Source: Nitrospirota bacterium
GTDB lineage: Bacteria; Nitrospirota; Thermodesulfovibrionia; Thermodesulfovibrionales; SM23-35
DNA length: 57,311 nucleotides
Assembly (NCBI GenBank): GCA_013388455.1
Contig: JACAFF010000004.1
Location: 1-57,311, forward strand
Direction of reading: 5' to 3'
Part shown: positions 26,438 to 35,600 of the stretch, one piece after another
Numbering within the stretch: the stretch's first letter is position 1
Layout: every line of letters begins with the position of its first letter
Notes under the pieces: model-generated
Databases searched by the model: none
What the model was told of the DNA's origin: nothing
The model's input: the letters and a program-made list of their open reading frames with translations, nothing else
Position numbers and translations under genes: made by a program

Positions 26438-27886
26438 CTATTTTTTCCAGAACTGAGGAATAAATAATATTAATACAGTATAGATTTCGAGTCTACCTGT
26501 AAACATACAGAAAATAAGTATCCATTTTCCAATAATAGGAATAGATGCAAAGTTTTCAGAAGGACCGGCAATACCAAAGGCTGGTCCAACGTTACTCATT
26601 GCTGAGATGACAGTGGTTGATGATGTAATGATATCGAGTCCTGTTGCGGCCATCGCAATTGTAGCTATTGTGCATATTCCTAAAAATAAAAAAACAAATC
26701 CCCATATGCTTCCAAGGATTTCCTTATCAAGAAACTTTTCATCAATCTTTACAGCAGTAATAGCTCGAGGATGTATTAATTGATACATTTCTCTGAAACC
26801 CTGTTTAATCATAAGTAAAATTCTTATCTGTTTGATTCCACCTCCTGTTGACCCTATCATGCCCCCGAAAAACATCAACAATATAAGCAACACCTGTGCA
26901 AATGGAGCCCACTGCTCATAATCTGCTGTAGCATATCCTGTAGTAGTCATAATAGATGCAACCTGAAAAAGGGAATATCTTAATGAATCAGTAATTGAGT
27001 TGTAAGAATTTTTCCATAAAAAAGCGGCTATAAGCAAAACGCTGATTATTGTGACAGAAATGTAAAATCTGAATTCATTACTTCTCCATAATCTTAAAAA
27101 ATCACCTTTGAATACATAAAAATAAAGCGAATAATTAACTCCTGCAAAAAGCATAAATATACTCGTTATATATTCTATAGAAGGGTTTCTAAAATAAGCA
27201 ATGCTGGCGTTCTTTGTTGAAAATCCTCCTGTTGCCATTGTAGTAAATGCATGACATATGGAGTCATATAAATCCATTCCTGCTGTAAAAAGTAGTGACG
27301 CATCTGTAACAGTAAGGACTATATAGATTATCCACAATGCTTTAGCTGTATCAATTATTCTTGGTCTTAGCTTATCAACATTTATCTCAGGCACTTCTGC
27401 CTTAAAAAGTTGCATTCCTCCTGTTCCAAGTAAAGGCAATACAGCAAGTGCAAATACGATTATACCCATACCTCCTATCCACTGTGTCATACACCTCCAG
27501 AAAAGAATACCTCTGGGAACAGCCTCAATATCTGTAATTACAGATGCACCCGTTGTAGTAAATCCAGCCATTGATTCAAAATAAGCATCAGTAAATGAAC
27601 TTAAGGTTCCAGATAAAATAAATGGAAGACATCCAAAAAGGGAAATGGCTGTCCAAGTAAGAGCCACAATAATAAATGCCTCACGGTGTCTTACATCATC
27701 TCTTCTATGTTGTCTTGTAGGAAGATAAAGAATAATACCAGAAAAAAACGTTATAGCAAATGATACTAAAAGTATGATTGTATCCTGTTGATGCTGAATA
27801 AATGATACAAGTAAAGGCAATATCATAAAAAATGAGAGAAAAATAAGGACAAAACCAATAAAGTAAAGTATTACCTTAATATTCAT
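26438..27886 (-). CDS. trkH: Trk-type potassium uptake membrane subunit
   Basis: A 482-aa integral membrane protein of the TrkH/KtrB family that forms the K+ path. It has the four-fold helix-pore-helix plan, with filter-region segments such as FESMAGFTTTGAS, HAFTTMATGGFSTKN, ASIMTTTGYATADYEQW and AMSNVGPAFG, each with the conserved Gly. The start is placed at 27886 because AGGAG lies 11 bases before it; an ATG nine codons upstream has no such site. It follows trkA in the same direction after a 178-base gap with no recognised gene. Confidence 0.96.
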   Translation of the reverse strand: MNIKVILYFIGFVLIFLSFFMILPLLVSFIQHQQDTIILLVSFAITFFSGIILYLPTRQHRRDDVRHREAFIIVALTWTAISLFGCLPFILSGTLSSFTDAYFESMAGFTTTGASVITDIEAVPRGILFWRCMTQWIGGMGIIVFALAVLPLLGTGGMQLFKAEVPEINVDKLRPRIIDTAKALWIIYIVLTVTDASLLFTAGMDLYDSICHAFTTMATGGFSTKNASIAYFRNPSIEYITSIFMLFAGVNYSLYFYVFKGDFLRLWRSNEFRFYISVTIISVLLIAAFLWKNSYNSITDSLRYSLFQVASIMTTTGYATADYEQWAPFAQVLLILLMFFGGMIGSTGGGIKQIRILLMIKQGFREMYQLIHPRAITAVKIDEKFLDKEILGSIWGFVFLFLGICTIATIAMAATGLDIITSSTTVISAMSNVGPAFGIAGPSENFASIPIIGKWILIFCMFTGRLEIYTVLILFIPQFWKK

Positions 27887-28064
27887 AGAGAACTCTGCTC
27901 CTATGGTTGTCATTATTTGGCTTGTATGTCCAGAAAGCTTTCGGGATGGATTTTCTGATCAATCTTATCACCGAAAATAGTAACCACGGATCTGGCAATG
28001 ACAGAATAAAATATTTTAAATATTTTTTAAGATCTTTGAGAATTAATAGCATAAAAGGATACGA

Positions 28065-29402
28065 TCATATAAGGATTTTTTCTACATCCTTTATTGATTC
28101 CCGGAGAGTGAATATTATTAACTTATCACCTTCGATGATTTTATCAGAACCTGAAGGTATTATAACTTCTTCCCCTCTAATAATCGCTCCAATAATTGAT
28201 TTATCTGGCTGCGTTTGATCGAGTGTTTTTCCCAGAAGAGGTGAAGTCTTGCCGATTCTTCCTTCGATAATTTCTGCTTTTGCTTCTGCTATGGCTGTTA
28301 ATGACAAAATATCTCCTTTTCTCACATAACGGAGAATCGTACTTGCTGTAATAAGTCTTGGACTAAGGACAGATTGAAGTCCAAGGCTATGTGCTAAAAG
28401 CATATAATCTGTTTTGTTTACAACCGCTATAGTCTTTTTTGCACCCAATTTTTTTGCAAATAATGAAACCATTATATTTAATTCATCATTATTTGAGGCT
28501 GCTATGAAAGCATCCATATCACCAACATTCTCTTCGATTAGTATTTTTTGCTCTGTTCCGTCTCCATGAAGTACCAAAGTTTTTCTGAGGTTTCTTGTAA
28601 GAAACTTACACCTATCTAAGTCTTTTTCGATTATCTTAACATCTGCCTTTTGTTCTATTGCTGAAGAAATATAATATCCTGTACGGCCTCCACCTAATAA
28701 CATAACTCTTTTAATGGGTTTTCTTGACATTCCCAAAAGGGTCAGTGTATCTTCTATTTCTTCTTTTTTAATAGGAATATATATGATATCAGAAGCTCTA
28801 ATTACATCACTCCCTTTAGGTATTATAGTTTTGTCTTCTCTAAGAATAATGCCTATGAGAATCTTTTTATTTAGTGTCATCCCAAGCTTTCTAAGTGATT
28901 TGTCTATCAATGAAGAGCCTTCGGGTATCTTAAATCCTATAACTTTTACAAGACCACCTTCAAACTCTTCGATATCTGTTGCCTGAGGAACTTCAAGAAT
29001 TCTCATTACTGCCTTTGCAAGCTCAAGCTCAGGATTAATAGCAGGGTCTATATCAAGATTTTCTCTACTCAGTAGCTTTTCATTGTAAAAATACTCTGGA
29101 TTCCTGATACGAGCAATTTTCCTCGGTATACCAAACATTGCTTTTGCAAGCAAACATGCAATCATATTTGTTTCATCTTTATCTGTAACTGCCAGTATTA
29201 TGTCTGCTTTATCTGCCTCTGCTTCTCTTAGAGTTGAAGGGCTGCCACCTTCGCCTTCAACTACTGCAACATCTATATCTTCAACAATTCTTCTTAGTTT
29301 TTCCTTATCTTTATCTATTACTATAACGTCAATTACCTCTCGAGAGAGAAATTTTGCAATCTGATAGCCGACTTCTCCTGCTCCTACAATAATCACGCGC
29401 AT
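28065..29402 (-). CDS. trkA: Trk potassium channel regulatory subunit
   Basis: A 445-aa cytosolic gating subunit with two repeats of NAD-binding RCK_N and RCK_C domains. The first Rossmann loop is VGAGEVGYQIAKFL (residues 5-18) with VIDKD at the second strand; the second is LLGGGRTGYYISSAI near 235. The length equals typical TrkA (about 450). An extended -10, TGATATAAT (hexamer 29408-29413 on the minus strand), ends five bases before the ATG and no ribosome site is seen, so the mRNA is probably leaderless. The gene is divergent from the methyltransferase at 29488. Confidence 0.96.
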   Translation of the reverse strand: MRVIIVGAGEVGYQIAKFLSREVIDVIVIDKDKEKLRRIVEDIDVAVVEGEGGSPSTLREAEADKADIILAVTDKDETNMIACLLAKAMFGIPRKIARIRNPEYFYNEKLLSRENLDIDPAINPELELAKAVMRILEVPQATDIEEFEGGLVKVIGFKIPEGSSLIDKSLRKLGMTLNKKILIGIILREDKTIIPKGSDVIRASDIIYIPIKKEEIEDTLTLLGMSRKPIKRVMLLGGGRTGYYISSAIEQKADVKIIEKDLDRCKFLTRNLRKTLVLHGDGTEQKILIEENVGDMDAFIAASNNDELNIMVSLFAKKLGAKKTIAVVNKTDYMLLAHSLGLQSVLSPRLITASTILRYVRKGDILSLTAIAEAKAEIIEGRIGKTSPLLGKTLDQTQPDKSIIGAIIRGEEVIIPSGSDKIIEGDKLIIFTLRESIKDVEKILI

Positions 29403-29449
29403 GGCAAATTATATCATATTCATAAACTTTAAAAAAAAGGCTTTATATC

Positions 29450-29478
29450 TTGTGAATTATAATTACAAAAGATATAAT
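29450..29478 (+). promoter_or_regulatory. Promoter of the MidA-like gene
   Basis: TTGTGA (29450-29455), a 17-base spacer and a perfect TATAAT (29473-29478). The ATG follows nine bases later, so the 5' leader would be 0-4 bases. Confidence 0.75.
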
Positions 29479-29487
29479 TCTTTGTTT

Positions 29488-30606
29488 ATGAATATACTTG
29501 AACAAAAAATTAAAGAGAAAATCAATAAAGAAGGTCCTATAAAATTTGCGAAGTTTATGGAGATGTCTCTCTATGAACCAAGTCTTGGCTATTACACCTC
29601 AGAGAAGACCTATATTGGTAAAGCAGGTGACTTTTACACAAGCCAGCATGTCCATCAGATATTCGGCACCATGATTGGAAGGCAAATTGAAGAGATGTGG
29701 AGAATTATGGAAAAACCTTCTGAGTTTTTTATTATCGAACCTGGGGCAGGCATGGGTTATCTGTGCAAGGATATTATGGATTACCTCAATAAAAGGAACA
29801 TAATTGAAGCATTTACCTATTTAATCATTGAAATAAATCCTTCATTATATGAAAAGCAAAAGAAGCTTCTCGCTTGTTTCTTCGATAAAGTTAAATGGTT
29901 ACGATCTATTATTGAAATTAATGGATTAAAGGGCTGTGTAGTTTCAAACGAACTACTTGACTCATTCCCTGTTCATATTATAGTTATGGAAGATGAATTA
30001 AAAGAGATCTATGTCGGTTTCCAAGACAACGTATTCAAAGAAATTCCCACAGCTCCGGTAGATGAATCTTTAATTAATTACATAAATGAATTCTCAATTG
30101 ACATTCAAAAAGGTTACAGAACAGAAATAAATCTTAAAATAAAAGAATGGCTTTTGGCTCTTAATAAAGCTATTTCTGAAGGTTTTATTATAACAATAGA
30201 TTACGGCTATTCTGCACGAGACTATTACAGCGAAGAAAGAAACAGGGGAACATTGCTATGCTATCACAAGCATCAGTTAAGCGAGAACCCTTATGAAAAT
30301 ATAGGCGAACAGGACATAACAGCTCATGTCAATTTCTCTTCAGTCAAAAAATGGGGAGAGGAACTCGGTTTCAAGACTTTAGGATTCTGTCAACAGGGGA
30401 CGTATCTCGTGAGCCTCGGAATTGATGAAATGATTCGAGAACTTTTTCAACAATCGCATGATTATCTATTTGAGATTGCAAAAATAAAAAGGCTTATATT
30501 GCCAGGAACTATTGGCGAAACACATAAGGTCATGATACAATATAAAGGTAATAAAGATCCATCTTTACGTGGATTTATGCTTAGAAATCAGAAAGATATA
30601 CTATAA
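29488..30606 (+). CDS. SAM-dependent methyltransferase, MidA/NDUFAF7 family
   Basis: This 372-aa protein belongs to the family of NDUFAF7, which methylates an arginine in complex I of mitochondria. Signatures: IKFAKFMEMSLYEPSLGYYT near the N-terminus, GDFYTSQHVHQIFG, the SAM loop IIEPGAGMGYL, VSNELLDSFPVH, TIDYGYSA and GEQDITAHVNF. Bacterial members have no settled substrate; a complex I subunit is one candidate but no nuo genes lie here. The start at 29488 is chosen because homology begins there and an ideal -10 lies nine bases upstream. Confidence 0.9.
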   Translation: MNILEQKIKEKINKEGPIKFAKFMEMSLYEPSLGYYTSEKTYIGKAGDFYTSQHVHQIFGTMIGRQIEEMWRIMEKPSEFFIIEPGAGMGYLCKDIMDYLNKRNIIEAFTYLIIEINPSLYEKQKKLLACFFDKVKWLRSIIEINGLKGCVVSNELLDSFPVHIIVMEDELKEIYVGFQDNVFKEIPTAPVDESLINYINEFSIDIQKGYRTEINLKIKEWLLALNKAISEGFIITIDYGYSARDYYSEERNRGTLLCYHKHQLSENPYENIGEQDITAHVNFSSVKKWGEELGFKTLGFCQQGTYLVSLGIDEMIRELFQQSHDYLFEIAKIKRLILPGTIGETHKVMIQYKGNKDPSLRGFMLRNQKDIL

Positions 30607-30664
30607 AATATAATAATTTGCTTTATCTTTATAGATTAACATATTGATATTAAACAAAATAATC

Positions 30665-30770
30665 ACTTATTTTTCGATATTTTAATGCACCTATAACTGA
30701 TGGTTTAATTAATATTTTATCCATATAATAACATAAAATAATTTAATAAAATCATAGAGTTAAATATAAT
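30665..30770. repeat. Degenerate relative of the 180-bp repeat
   Basis: The stretch TTATTTTTCGATATTTTAAT followed by GCACCTATAACTGATGGTTT matches the 180-bp element in about 35 of 40 bases, and further matches run to AGAGTTAAATA. Both termini have decayed, so the limits are approximate. It lies downstream of the methyltransferase gene, and the rest of the gap from 30607 is AT-rich with nothing seen. Confidence 0.65.
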
Positions 30771-31435
30771 TTTCTAATTTACTTATGCTTTTAATCGCAT
30801 CCTGTGGGGTATGTGCTTCTACTGTATAAATTAACCCCTTCTTGTCCTTTAACATATCAAACAATGTCTCAAAATCAAATGTTCCGTCACCTATTGCATT
30901 ATGGTCATCTGCTGTCTTGTAATTGTCATGAAGGTGAATTTCTATAATATAATATTGCAATTGTTTCATCCATTCATTAAGAGACACTTGAGAAAAAAGA
31001 TTAAAATGCCCAGTATCAAAGCATAAACCGAAATGTTCAGAACCAAGTTTTTCCATCATCAACCTTAAATTCTAAGCTTTCCTCGAGCCAAATATCGACT
31101 CTTTTAGCATATTTCCATTTTTCATATCCAGAGTGAAAGACTATAACTTTAGGATTCAATATTTCGGCTATCTCAAAAACCTGTGAAAACCTTTCCATAG
31201 TTACATTTCTAATTTTATTATCTACTGCTCCAGGCGAAAGATCCATAAAAGGAGCGTGCAAACTGAGAGAGGGTTTATAATCAAGTCTCTTCTTTAATTC
31301 TTTAATATCATTATCTCTTAAAGAATCAAGTGAATTGGATGAGAGATAGATTTCAAGATTTATTCGATTTTCTTTGATAAATGAGAAATATTCTCCTATT
31401 TTAATATAGGGGACATGAACATGAGGACTGACCAT
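30760..31435 (-). pseudogene. Sugar phosphate isomerase/epimerase (TIM barrel), disrupted
   Basis: Two frames encode pieces of one xylose-isomerase-like TIM-barrel protein. The N-terminal piece (31435-31037) runs [20 protein letters not shown] to VDIWLEESLEF and then leaves the family. The C-terminal piece (from about 31071) resumes in another frame at NLRLMMEKLGSEHFGLCFDT, with the metal-binding GLCFDTGHFN, EIHLHDNY and YTVEAHTP. The segment normally between them, with IENI, is absent, so an internal deletion of roughly 25-30 codons plus a frame change seems likely at about 31070. Its first codon overlaps the stop of the FmdB gene. Confidence 0.8.
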
Positions 31436-31707
31436 TAATTTTTGGCAGATGTCTCTGCTTTCTGCTTTTTATCTGTATCAGGTTTACGTTTATCCTCTGT
31501 GTGTTTCTCCTCAGGCTTTTTCTTTTCAGCACGTGCATAATCAGTTACATACCAACCAGTGCCTTTAAGAACAAATGAAGTCTGCGATATGAGTTTGTGC
31601 ATATGCCCCCCACAGTCGGGACATGTTTTTATGGGTTCTTCATTGAATTTCTGAAAAACTTCACAATGTTTTCCGCAGTTACTACATTCATATTCGTATA
31701 TTGGCAT
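31435..31707 (-). CDS. FmdB-type zinc ribbon protein
   Basis: A 90-aa protein with the regulatory zinc ribbon typical of Fmd[13 protein letters not shown] followed by TCPDCGG (two CxxC knuckles) and [11 protein letters not shown] highly charged Lys/Glu/Asp tail follows from about residue 55. The start at 31707 is chosen because family members begin MPIYEY and GGAGG lies nine bases upstream. Function is unclear; the fold may bind nucleic acid or assist regulators. It shares one base with the start of the downstream pseudogene (TAATG). Confidence 0.9.
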   Translation of the reverse strand: MPIYEYECSNCGKHCEVFQKFNEEPIKTCPDCGGHMHKLISQTSFVLKGTGWYVTDYARAEKKKPEEKHTEDKRKPDTDKKQKAETSAKN

Positions 31708-31811
31708 TCCTATCAACCTCCATAATAAAAAACAATTTTATTATAACATATTAATTTCTATATCCAGCGGTAATTCTGCTAACCCATATCATTCATAAAT
31801 TTTTGAATATA

Positions 31812-31951
31812 GACAGGACATAGTATTTAAGCGGATTTATTTTGCCGATATTCAAATACATCCCACTTAGTCCCCCCTTAGCAAGTGGGGAATTAAAGGG
31901 AGGTGAGGCGAAATATCTCGGAGGTCAAAGATCGACAATGAGCGTAAATAC
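31812..31951. repeat. 140-bp palindromic-ended repeat, copy A (one end decayed)
   Basis: It begins with GACAGGACATAGTATTT and continues with a diverged form of the reverse complement of the element at 40755-40894, including the GCGGATTTATTT and TTAGCAAG...GGGGAATTAAAGGG parts. The far terminus is lost after AAATAC. A CCCC/GGGG hairpin in the middle could stop transcription. It fills the gap between the thermospermine-synthase-like gene and fmdB. Nothing else is seen at 31708-31995. Confidence 0.85.
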
Positions 31952-31995
31952 AGGGCGTTCTTAGTTATAGCTGTTGGAAAAATAATTGCATTTTG

Positions 31996-32856
31996 CTAAA
32001 GAAATTTTTTGATATGTTTGGGAATACAGAAAATTCTTTTATGCGCATCTGTATCATAATACAAAAGATTTGATAATTCCCTCTCTATTATTCTTTTATT
32101 AATAACCCTAAAAGATACTGTTTGGGGATTATATTTTGCAGATCCGATGATAAACGCCCATTGCGTAGCAAAGCTTGGAATATATTCATAATAAAAAACT
32201 GCCTTTGCAAATATTTCACTTAAAATATTAAACAATTTAAACGAGATTGTTGTTCCTGTCTCAGAGACATTTGTAGCATGTGTAACAAAAAGACCATCTG
32301 CTTTAAGAGCCTTTTTAATGTAAGTATAAAATTTCTTCGTATATATCATTTTAGCAGGACCTCCTTCGACAGGGTCACTGATATCTGCAATGATTACATC
32401 ATATGTATCTCTGACTCTTTTAACATACTCCATCGCATCGTCAAAAATTAAGTTTACCTTTTTATCATTAAATGAATTATTGTGCCATTTTTTAAGATGT
32501 TTTTTACACAAATCAACAAATTCTTTATCTATATCTATCATATCAACTTTACTGACTGTTATATGTTTTAACACCTCTCTCAATGTCGCACCCTCTCCGC
32601 CTCCGAGTATCAATATATTTTCAGGTTTTGGATGCAATATCATAGCCGGGTGCACAAGTGTTTCATGATATATAAACTCATCTCTTTCAGATGACTGAAT
32701 CTTTTTGTCAAGAACTACAACAGTTCCAAATTCGTAAGTTTTTAATATTTTCACGTGCTGATACTTCGTCTTCTTTGATAATATATAATCTTTTACACGA
32801 TGGTATATCCATCTATTTTTGCTGTCCTTATCGATAAACCATATATTCCTTTCCAT
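31996..32856 (-). CDS. Aminopropyltransferase, thermospermine-synthase-like
   Basis: A 286-aa polyamine aminopropyltransferase. It has the SAM-type loop ILGGGEGATLREVLKH, the acidic MIDIDKEF and FDDAMEY. The catalytic strand is IIADISDPVEGGP, then YTKKFY, and YIPSFATQWAF lies near the end. DPVEGGP and PSFAxxW are shared with ACL5-type thermospermine synthases, as I recall them, and differ from the DSTDPxGP of spermidine synthases. It would add an aminopropyl group to spermidine. It is the last gene of the polyamine operon, 36 bases after a second aminopropyltransferase. No speD lies in the window. Confidence 0.85.
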   Translation of the reverse strand: MERNIWFIDKDSKNRWIYHRVKDYILSKKTKYQHVKILKTYEFGTVVVLDKKIQSSERDEFIYHETLVHPAMILHPKPENILILGGGEGATLREVLKHITVSKVDMIDIDKEFVDLCKKHLKKWHNNSFNDKKVNLIFDDAMEYVKRVRDTYDVIIADISDPVEGGPAKMIYTKKFYTYIKKALKADGLFVTHATNVSETGTTISFKLFNILSEIFAKAVFYYEYIPSFATQWAFIIGSAKYNPQTVSFRVINKRIIERELSNLLYYDTDAHKRIFCIPKHIKKFL

Positions 32857-32892
32857 TTTTAAAATACCACTGAATCGAATTTATTTATCTTT

Positions 32893-33732
32893 TCACCACA
32901 TCAACTTCTTTTGCATCAACTTCTGATACAAATCTTTTGTCATAAATGCCTGCTTATGTATTTCTGGATCATAATACTTTGTGTTAATTGAGAAGCTATT
33001 TCTAACTTCTCTTGGATTAATTTTTTTTGATGCAACTGCAAAAGCCCACCAATTACCAGGATACGTTGCAATCGGAGCAGTATATAAATCTACTATAGGG
33101 AAAATATGTTTCAATGTTTCCTGCATTTCGATAACCATATCTTTATGAAAATGTAATGACTCTGTATGACTAACAAATAATCCTTCAGATGAAAGACTAT
33201 CTTTCACAGAATAAAAAAAATCATCAGTGAACAGACTCCTTGCAAATCCAATAATATCGGTCGAATCAATAATAATTGCATCAATATCAGTATTTTTCTT
33301 TTTCTTCAAAAATTCTGCCCCATCCATGATATTTAATTCCACTCTGGGGTCGTCAACACCTGAGGATATAGTTGGAAAAAATCTCTTTGAAACATTAATT
33401 ACTTCTTCATCAATTTCAACAAAATAGACTTTTTCAACTGTTTTATGTTTTAGAACCTCTCTTACTACTCCTCCATCTCCACCACCGATTACAATAACCT
33501 TTCTTGGATTAGGATGTGCATGCATTACAATATGAGTCAGCATCTCATGATAAAAGAACTCATCCCTTTCTGTTAGTTGCACAACGTCGTCAAGAATCAG
33601 CATTCTCCCAAAATAGGGGTTTCTTATAACCATAATTTCTTGAAATTTACTTTTCCCTGTGTATAATATCTCTTCAACATCATATAAATATTCAACCGGT
33701 GCATAAGGAGCTTTTTCTGTAAACTTAATCAT
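32893..33732 (-). CDS. speE: Spermidine synthase-like aminopropyltransferase
   Basis: A 279-aa enzyme expected to transfer aminopropyl from decarboxylated SAM to putrescine. It shows GGGDGGVVREVLKHKTVEKV, VEIDEEVI, NIMDGAEFL, IIDSTDIIGFARSLF and the YPGNWWAFAVAS end. The usual DSTDP-x-GPA loop reads DSTDIIGFA here, so the substrate pocket is altered. The start at 33732 is chosen because GAGAGG lies before it and the homology begins at MIKFTEKAPYAPVEY. It lies 14 bases downstream of the ornithine decarboxylase gene. Confidence 0.9.
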   Translation of the reverse strand: MIKFTEKAPYAPVEYLYDVEEILYTGKSKFQEIMVIRNPYFGRMLILDDVVQLTERDEFFYHEMLTHIVMHAHPNPRKVIVIGGGDGGVVREVLKHKTVEKVYFVEIDEEVINVSKRFFPTISSGVDDPRVELNIMDGAEFLKKKKNTDIDAIIIDSTDIIGFARSLFTDDFFYSVKDSLSSEGLFVSHTESLHFHKDMVIEMQETLKHIFPIVDLYTAPIATYPGNWWAFAVASKKINPREVRNSFSINTKYYDPEIHKQAFMTKDLYQKLMQKKLMW

Positions 33733-33746
33733 ATTTATCCTCTCTT

Positions 33747-34910
33747 CTATATAAGAATTGTTTTTGGTATACAAAATCCATTAAATTCAGAAGCATATGA
33801 TACAGTGTATGCTCCACCTGACAATATAAGCATTAAATTGCCAATATTGGGTTCTGGCAGAATAACATTTTTATCAATCACATCAAAGCTATCACAACTC
33901 GGGCCTGCTATGGTCCATGATTTTTTTCCTCTTACATTTTTATCAGTTTCCACAATATAGGTATATTTTATACCACCTATACTTTCCATTAGCCCATTGA
34001 AAACACCAACATCAATATATAACCACTCTCCGTCACCTCTTCTCGCTTTACCAATTACCGAAGTGACCATTATTCCAGCATCTCCAATAACGGCCCTGCC
34101 TGGTTCAATATGAATATCAATGTCTTGTGGAAATCTATCATATATAAGTTCATTTATATTCCTTTCTATAGCTTCAATACTCAAAACATCTCTTGTATAA
34201 CGTATTGGATAGCCTCCACCAATATTTAAAAGTCTTAAAACAATATTCTTTTTTGCTGCCATGTTCCATAAAGTCTCTGCTTTATCAAGTGCTATATTCC
34301 AGTTATACATATTTGTACATTGGGAACCAACATGGAAAGTGATCCCTGTTGGCTTGAGCTTTTTTTCTTTTGCATACTTTAAAAGTTCAAGAGCATCATC
34401 AAGTTCTACACCAAACTTCTTACTCAAAGGCCATTCACTTCCTTCATTGGGAACAGATAATCTCACATACACATTACATCCTGGAATATATTTTACAAGC
34501 TTATCTACCTCCTCTGGAGAATCGAAAGCAAAATACTTAATGCCATACATTGAAGCCTTTTTCAGAAACTTTAAAGATTTTACAGGATTGCTCGAAATAA
34601 TTTTATCTGGTTTTACTTTCAATGCTGCAAGTACCTCGAGTTCACCCTCAGACGATATCTCAAAGCCCATTTTTAGCTTGTTTAAAAATCTAAGAACCTC
34701 AATATCCGGGTTTGCCTTAACAGCATAAAATACTTTTGAATTTAATATGCTGCTTCCGATCATAAATACTTTTTCTTTTAACTTTTCTGAGTCTATAATT
34801 AAATAAGGTGTTTCTTGTGTTGTATGGTCAAGATATTTGAGAGTCTTGAATAATGTTGATTCAGATACTATTTTTGCGTGGAACTTATCTACCTTAAAAG
34901 TTCTAAGCAT
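33747..34910 (-). CDS. Ornithine (or lysine/ornithine) decarboxylase, alanine-racemase fold
   Basis: A 387-aa PLP enzyme of fold type III that makes putrescine from ornithine. K65 in FYAVKANPD is the PLP lysine and H193 in FHVGSQC stacks on the ring. GGGYP (231-235) and EPGRAVIGDAG bind the phosphate. C339-D340 in GPSCDSFD supply the catalytic Cys and the substrate-binding Asp, and Y372 lies in SYASEFNGF. Lysine to cadaverine activity cannot be excluded. TGGAG precedes the ATG. The two aminopropyltransferase genes follow directly, which supports a polyamine role. Confidence 0.92.
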   Translation of the reverse strand: MLRTFKVDKFHAKIVSESTLFKTLKYLDHTTQETPYLIIDSEKLKEKVFMIGSSILNSKVFYAVKANPDIEVLRFLNKLKMGFEISSEGELEVLAALKVKPDKIISSNPVKSLKFLKKASMYGIKYFAFDSPEEVDKLVKYIPGCNVYVRLSVPNEGSEWPLSKKFGVELDDALELLKYAKEKKLKPTGITFHVGSQCTNMYNWNIALDKAETLWNMAAKKNIVLRLLNIGGGYPIRYTRDVLSIEAIERNINELIYDRFPQDIDIHIEPGRAVIGDAGIMVTSVIGKARRGDGEWLYIDVGVFNGLMESIGGIKYTYIVETDKNVRGKKSWTIAGPSCDSFDVIDKNVILPEPNIGNLMLILSGGAYTVSYASEFNGFCIPKTILI

Positions 34911-34921
34911 ATTAACTCCAT

Positions 34922-35599
34922 CTAATGAGCTTTCCTGGCTTTCAGAAGTTTTTTTGCTGTAATACGCACTCCCTCTGATACATTTTTATTCTTTTCCACC
35001 AGAGCAAGGTCTCTTGTTCGTAATTCAGATACAAGATTAACTGCTATACTTGCCGGTGTTTTTGGATTGGTCACAAGAGATAAAATAATATTATAATTCT
35101 TCATCCACTCTCTCTTTTTAGTTATCTTTCTCAAGGCTTCATCAGATATAGATCTGGACTTTGCGATATTCTCTATCTCAGTTTCGGTTATCTTTGGATT
35201 TTCCAGAACAGTGAGTAATACTTCTTTGTTTGGATCTCTTAATAAAATAGATCTAACCTCTTTACCTCCACGTAATGCAAGAAGTATCCTTTCAGAGACA
35301 CTCAGTTTTTGAATTCTCTGTAGAATAGTCTGTGAACGATCTTCGGCTGTCTTCTGTTCCTTTACTATTTCATATTTTTTCATAACAGGCACTTGAAGAG
35401 TTTGAGCTACTATTTGCCTAACTTCGTCAGGTGTATCAGGATGCTCATTCAGTAATTTAAGTATCTCCGGCCTATTCATATTTAATTTTGCAATCTCAGC
35501 AAATACTGACGGATCATTAGTTTCATCGAGTAATATTTCTATTAAAACTGGCGATGCTGTAGCTAAATCTACTCCAATTAATAATTTTTCTCCTTCCAT
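34922..35599 (-). CDS. Conserved hypothetical helical-repeat protein
   Basis: A 225-aa protein, predicted all-helical and soluble. Short repeats of the kind ILLRDPNKEVLLTVLENPKITETEIE, ILSLVTNPKTPASIAVNLVS and LLNEHPDTPDEVRQIV recur at about residues 45-70, 115-150 and 170-195. They resemble HEAT-like or leucine-rich-repeat-variant units with an NP/DP turn. No catalytic motif is seen. It is encoded between tlyA (1-base gap) and the decarboxylase (11-base gap), so it is firmly in the operon. Function unknown. Confidence 0.75.
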   Translation of the reverse strand: MEGEKLLIGVDLATASPVLIEILLDETNDPSVFAEIAKLNMNRPEILKLLNEHPDTPDEVRQIVAQTLQVPVMKKYEIVKEQKTAEDRSQTILQRIQKLSVSERILLALRGGKEVRSILLRDPNKEVLLTVLENPKITETEIENIAKSRSISDEALRKITKKREWMKNYNIILSLVTNPKTPASIAVNLVSELRTRDLALVEKNKNVSEGVRITAKKLLKARKAH

Positions 35600-35600
35600 A

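Noticed and set aside
27887-28064. Small ORF between trkA and trkH that ends over the trkH start
   Set aside because: A minus-strand frame containing LSLPDPWLLFSVIRLIRKS overlaps the trkH start, but it has no ATG or ribosome site and no family features.
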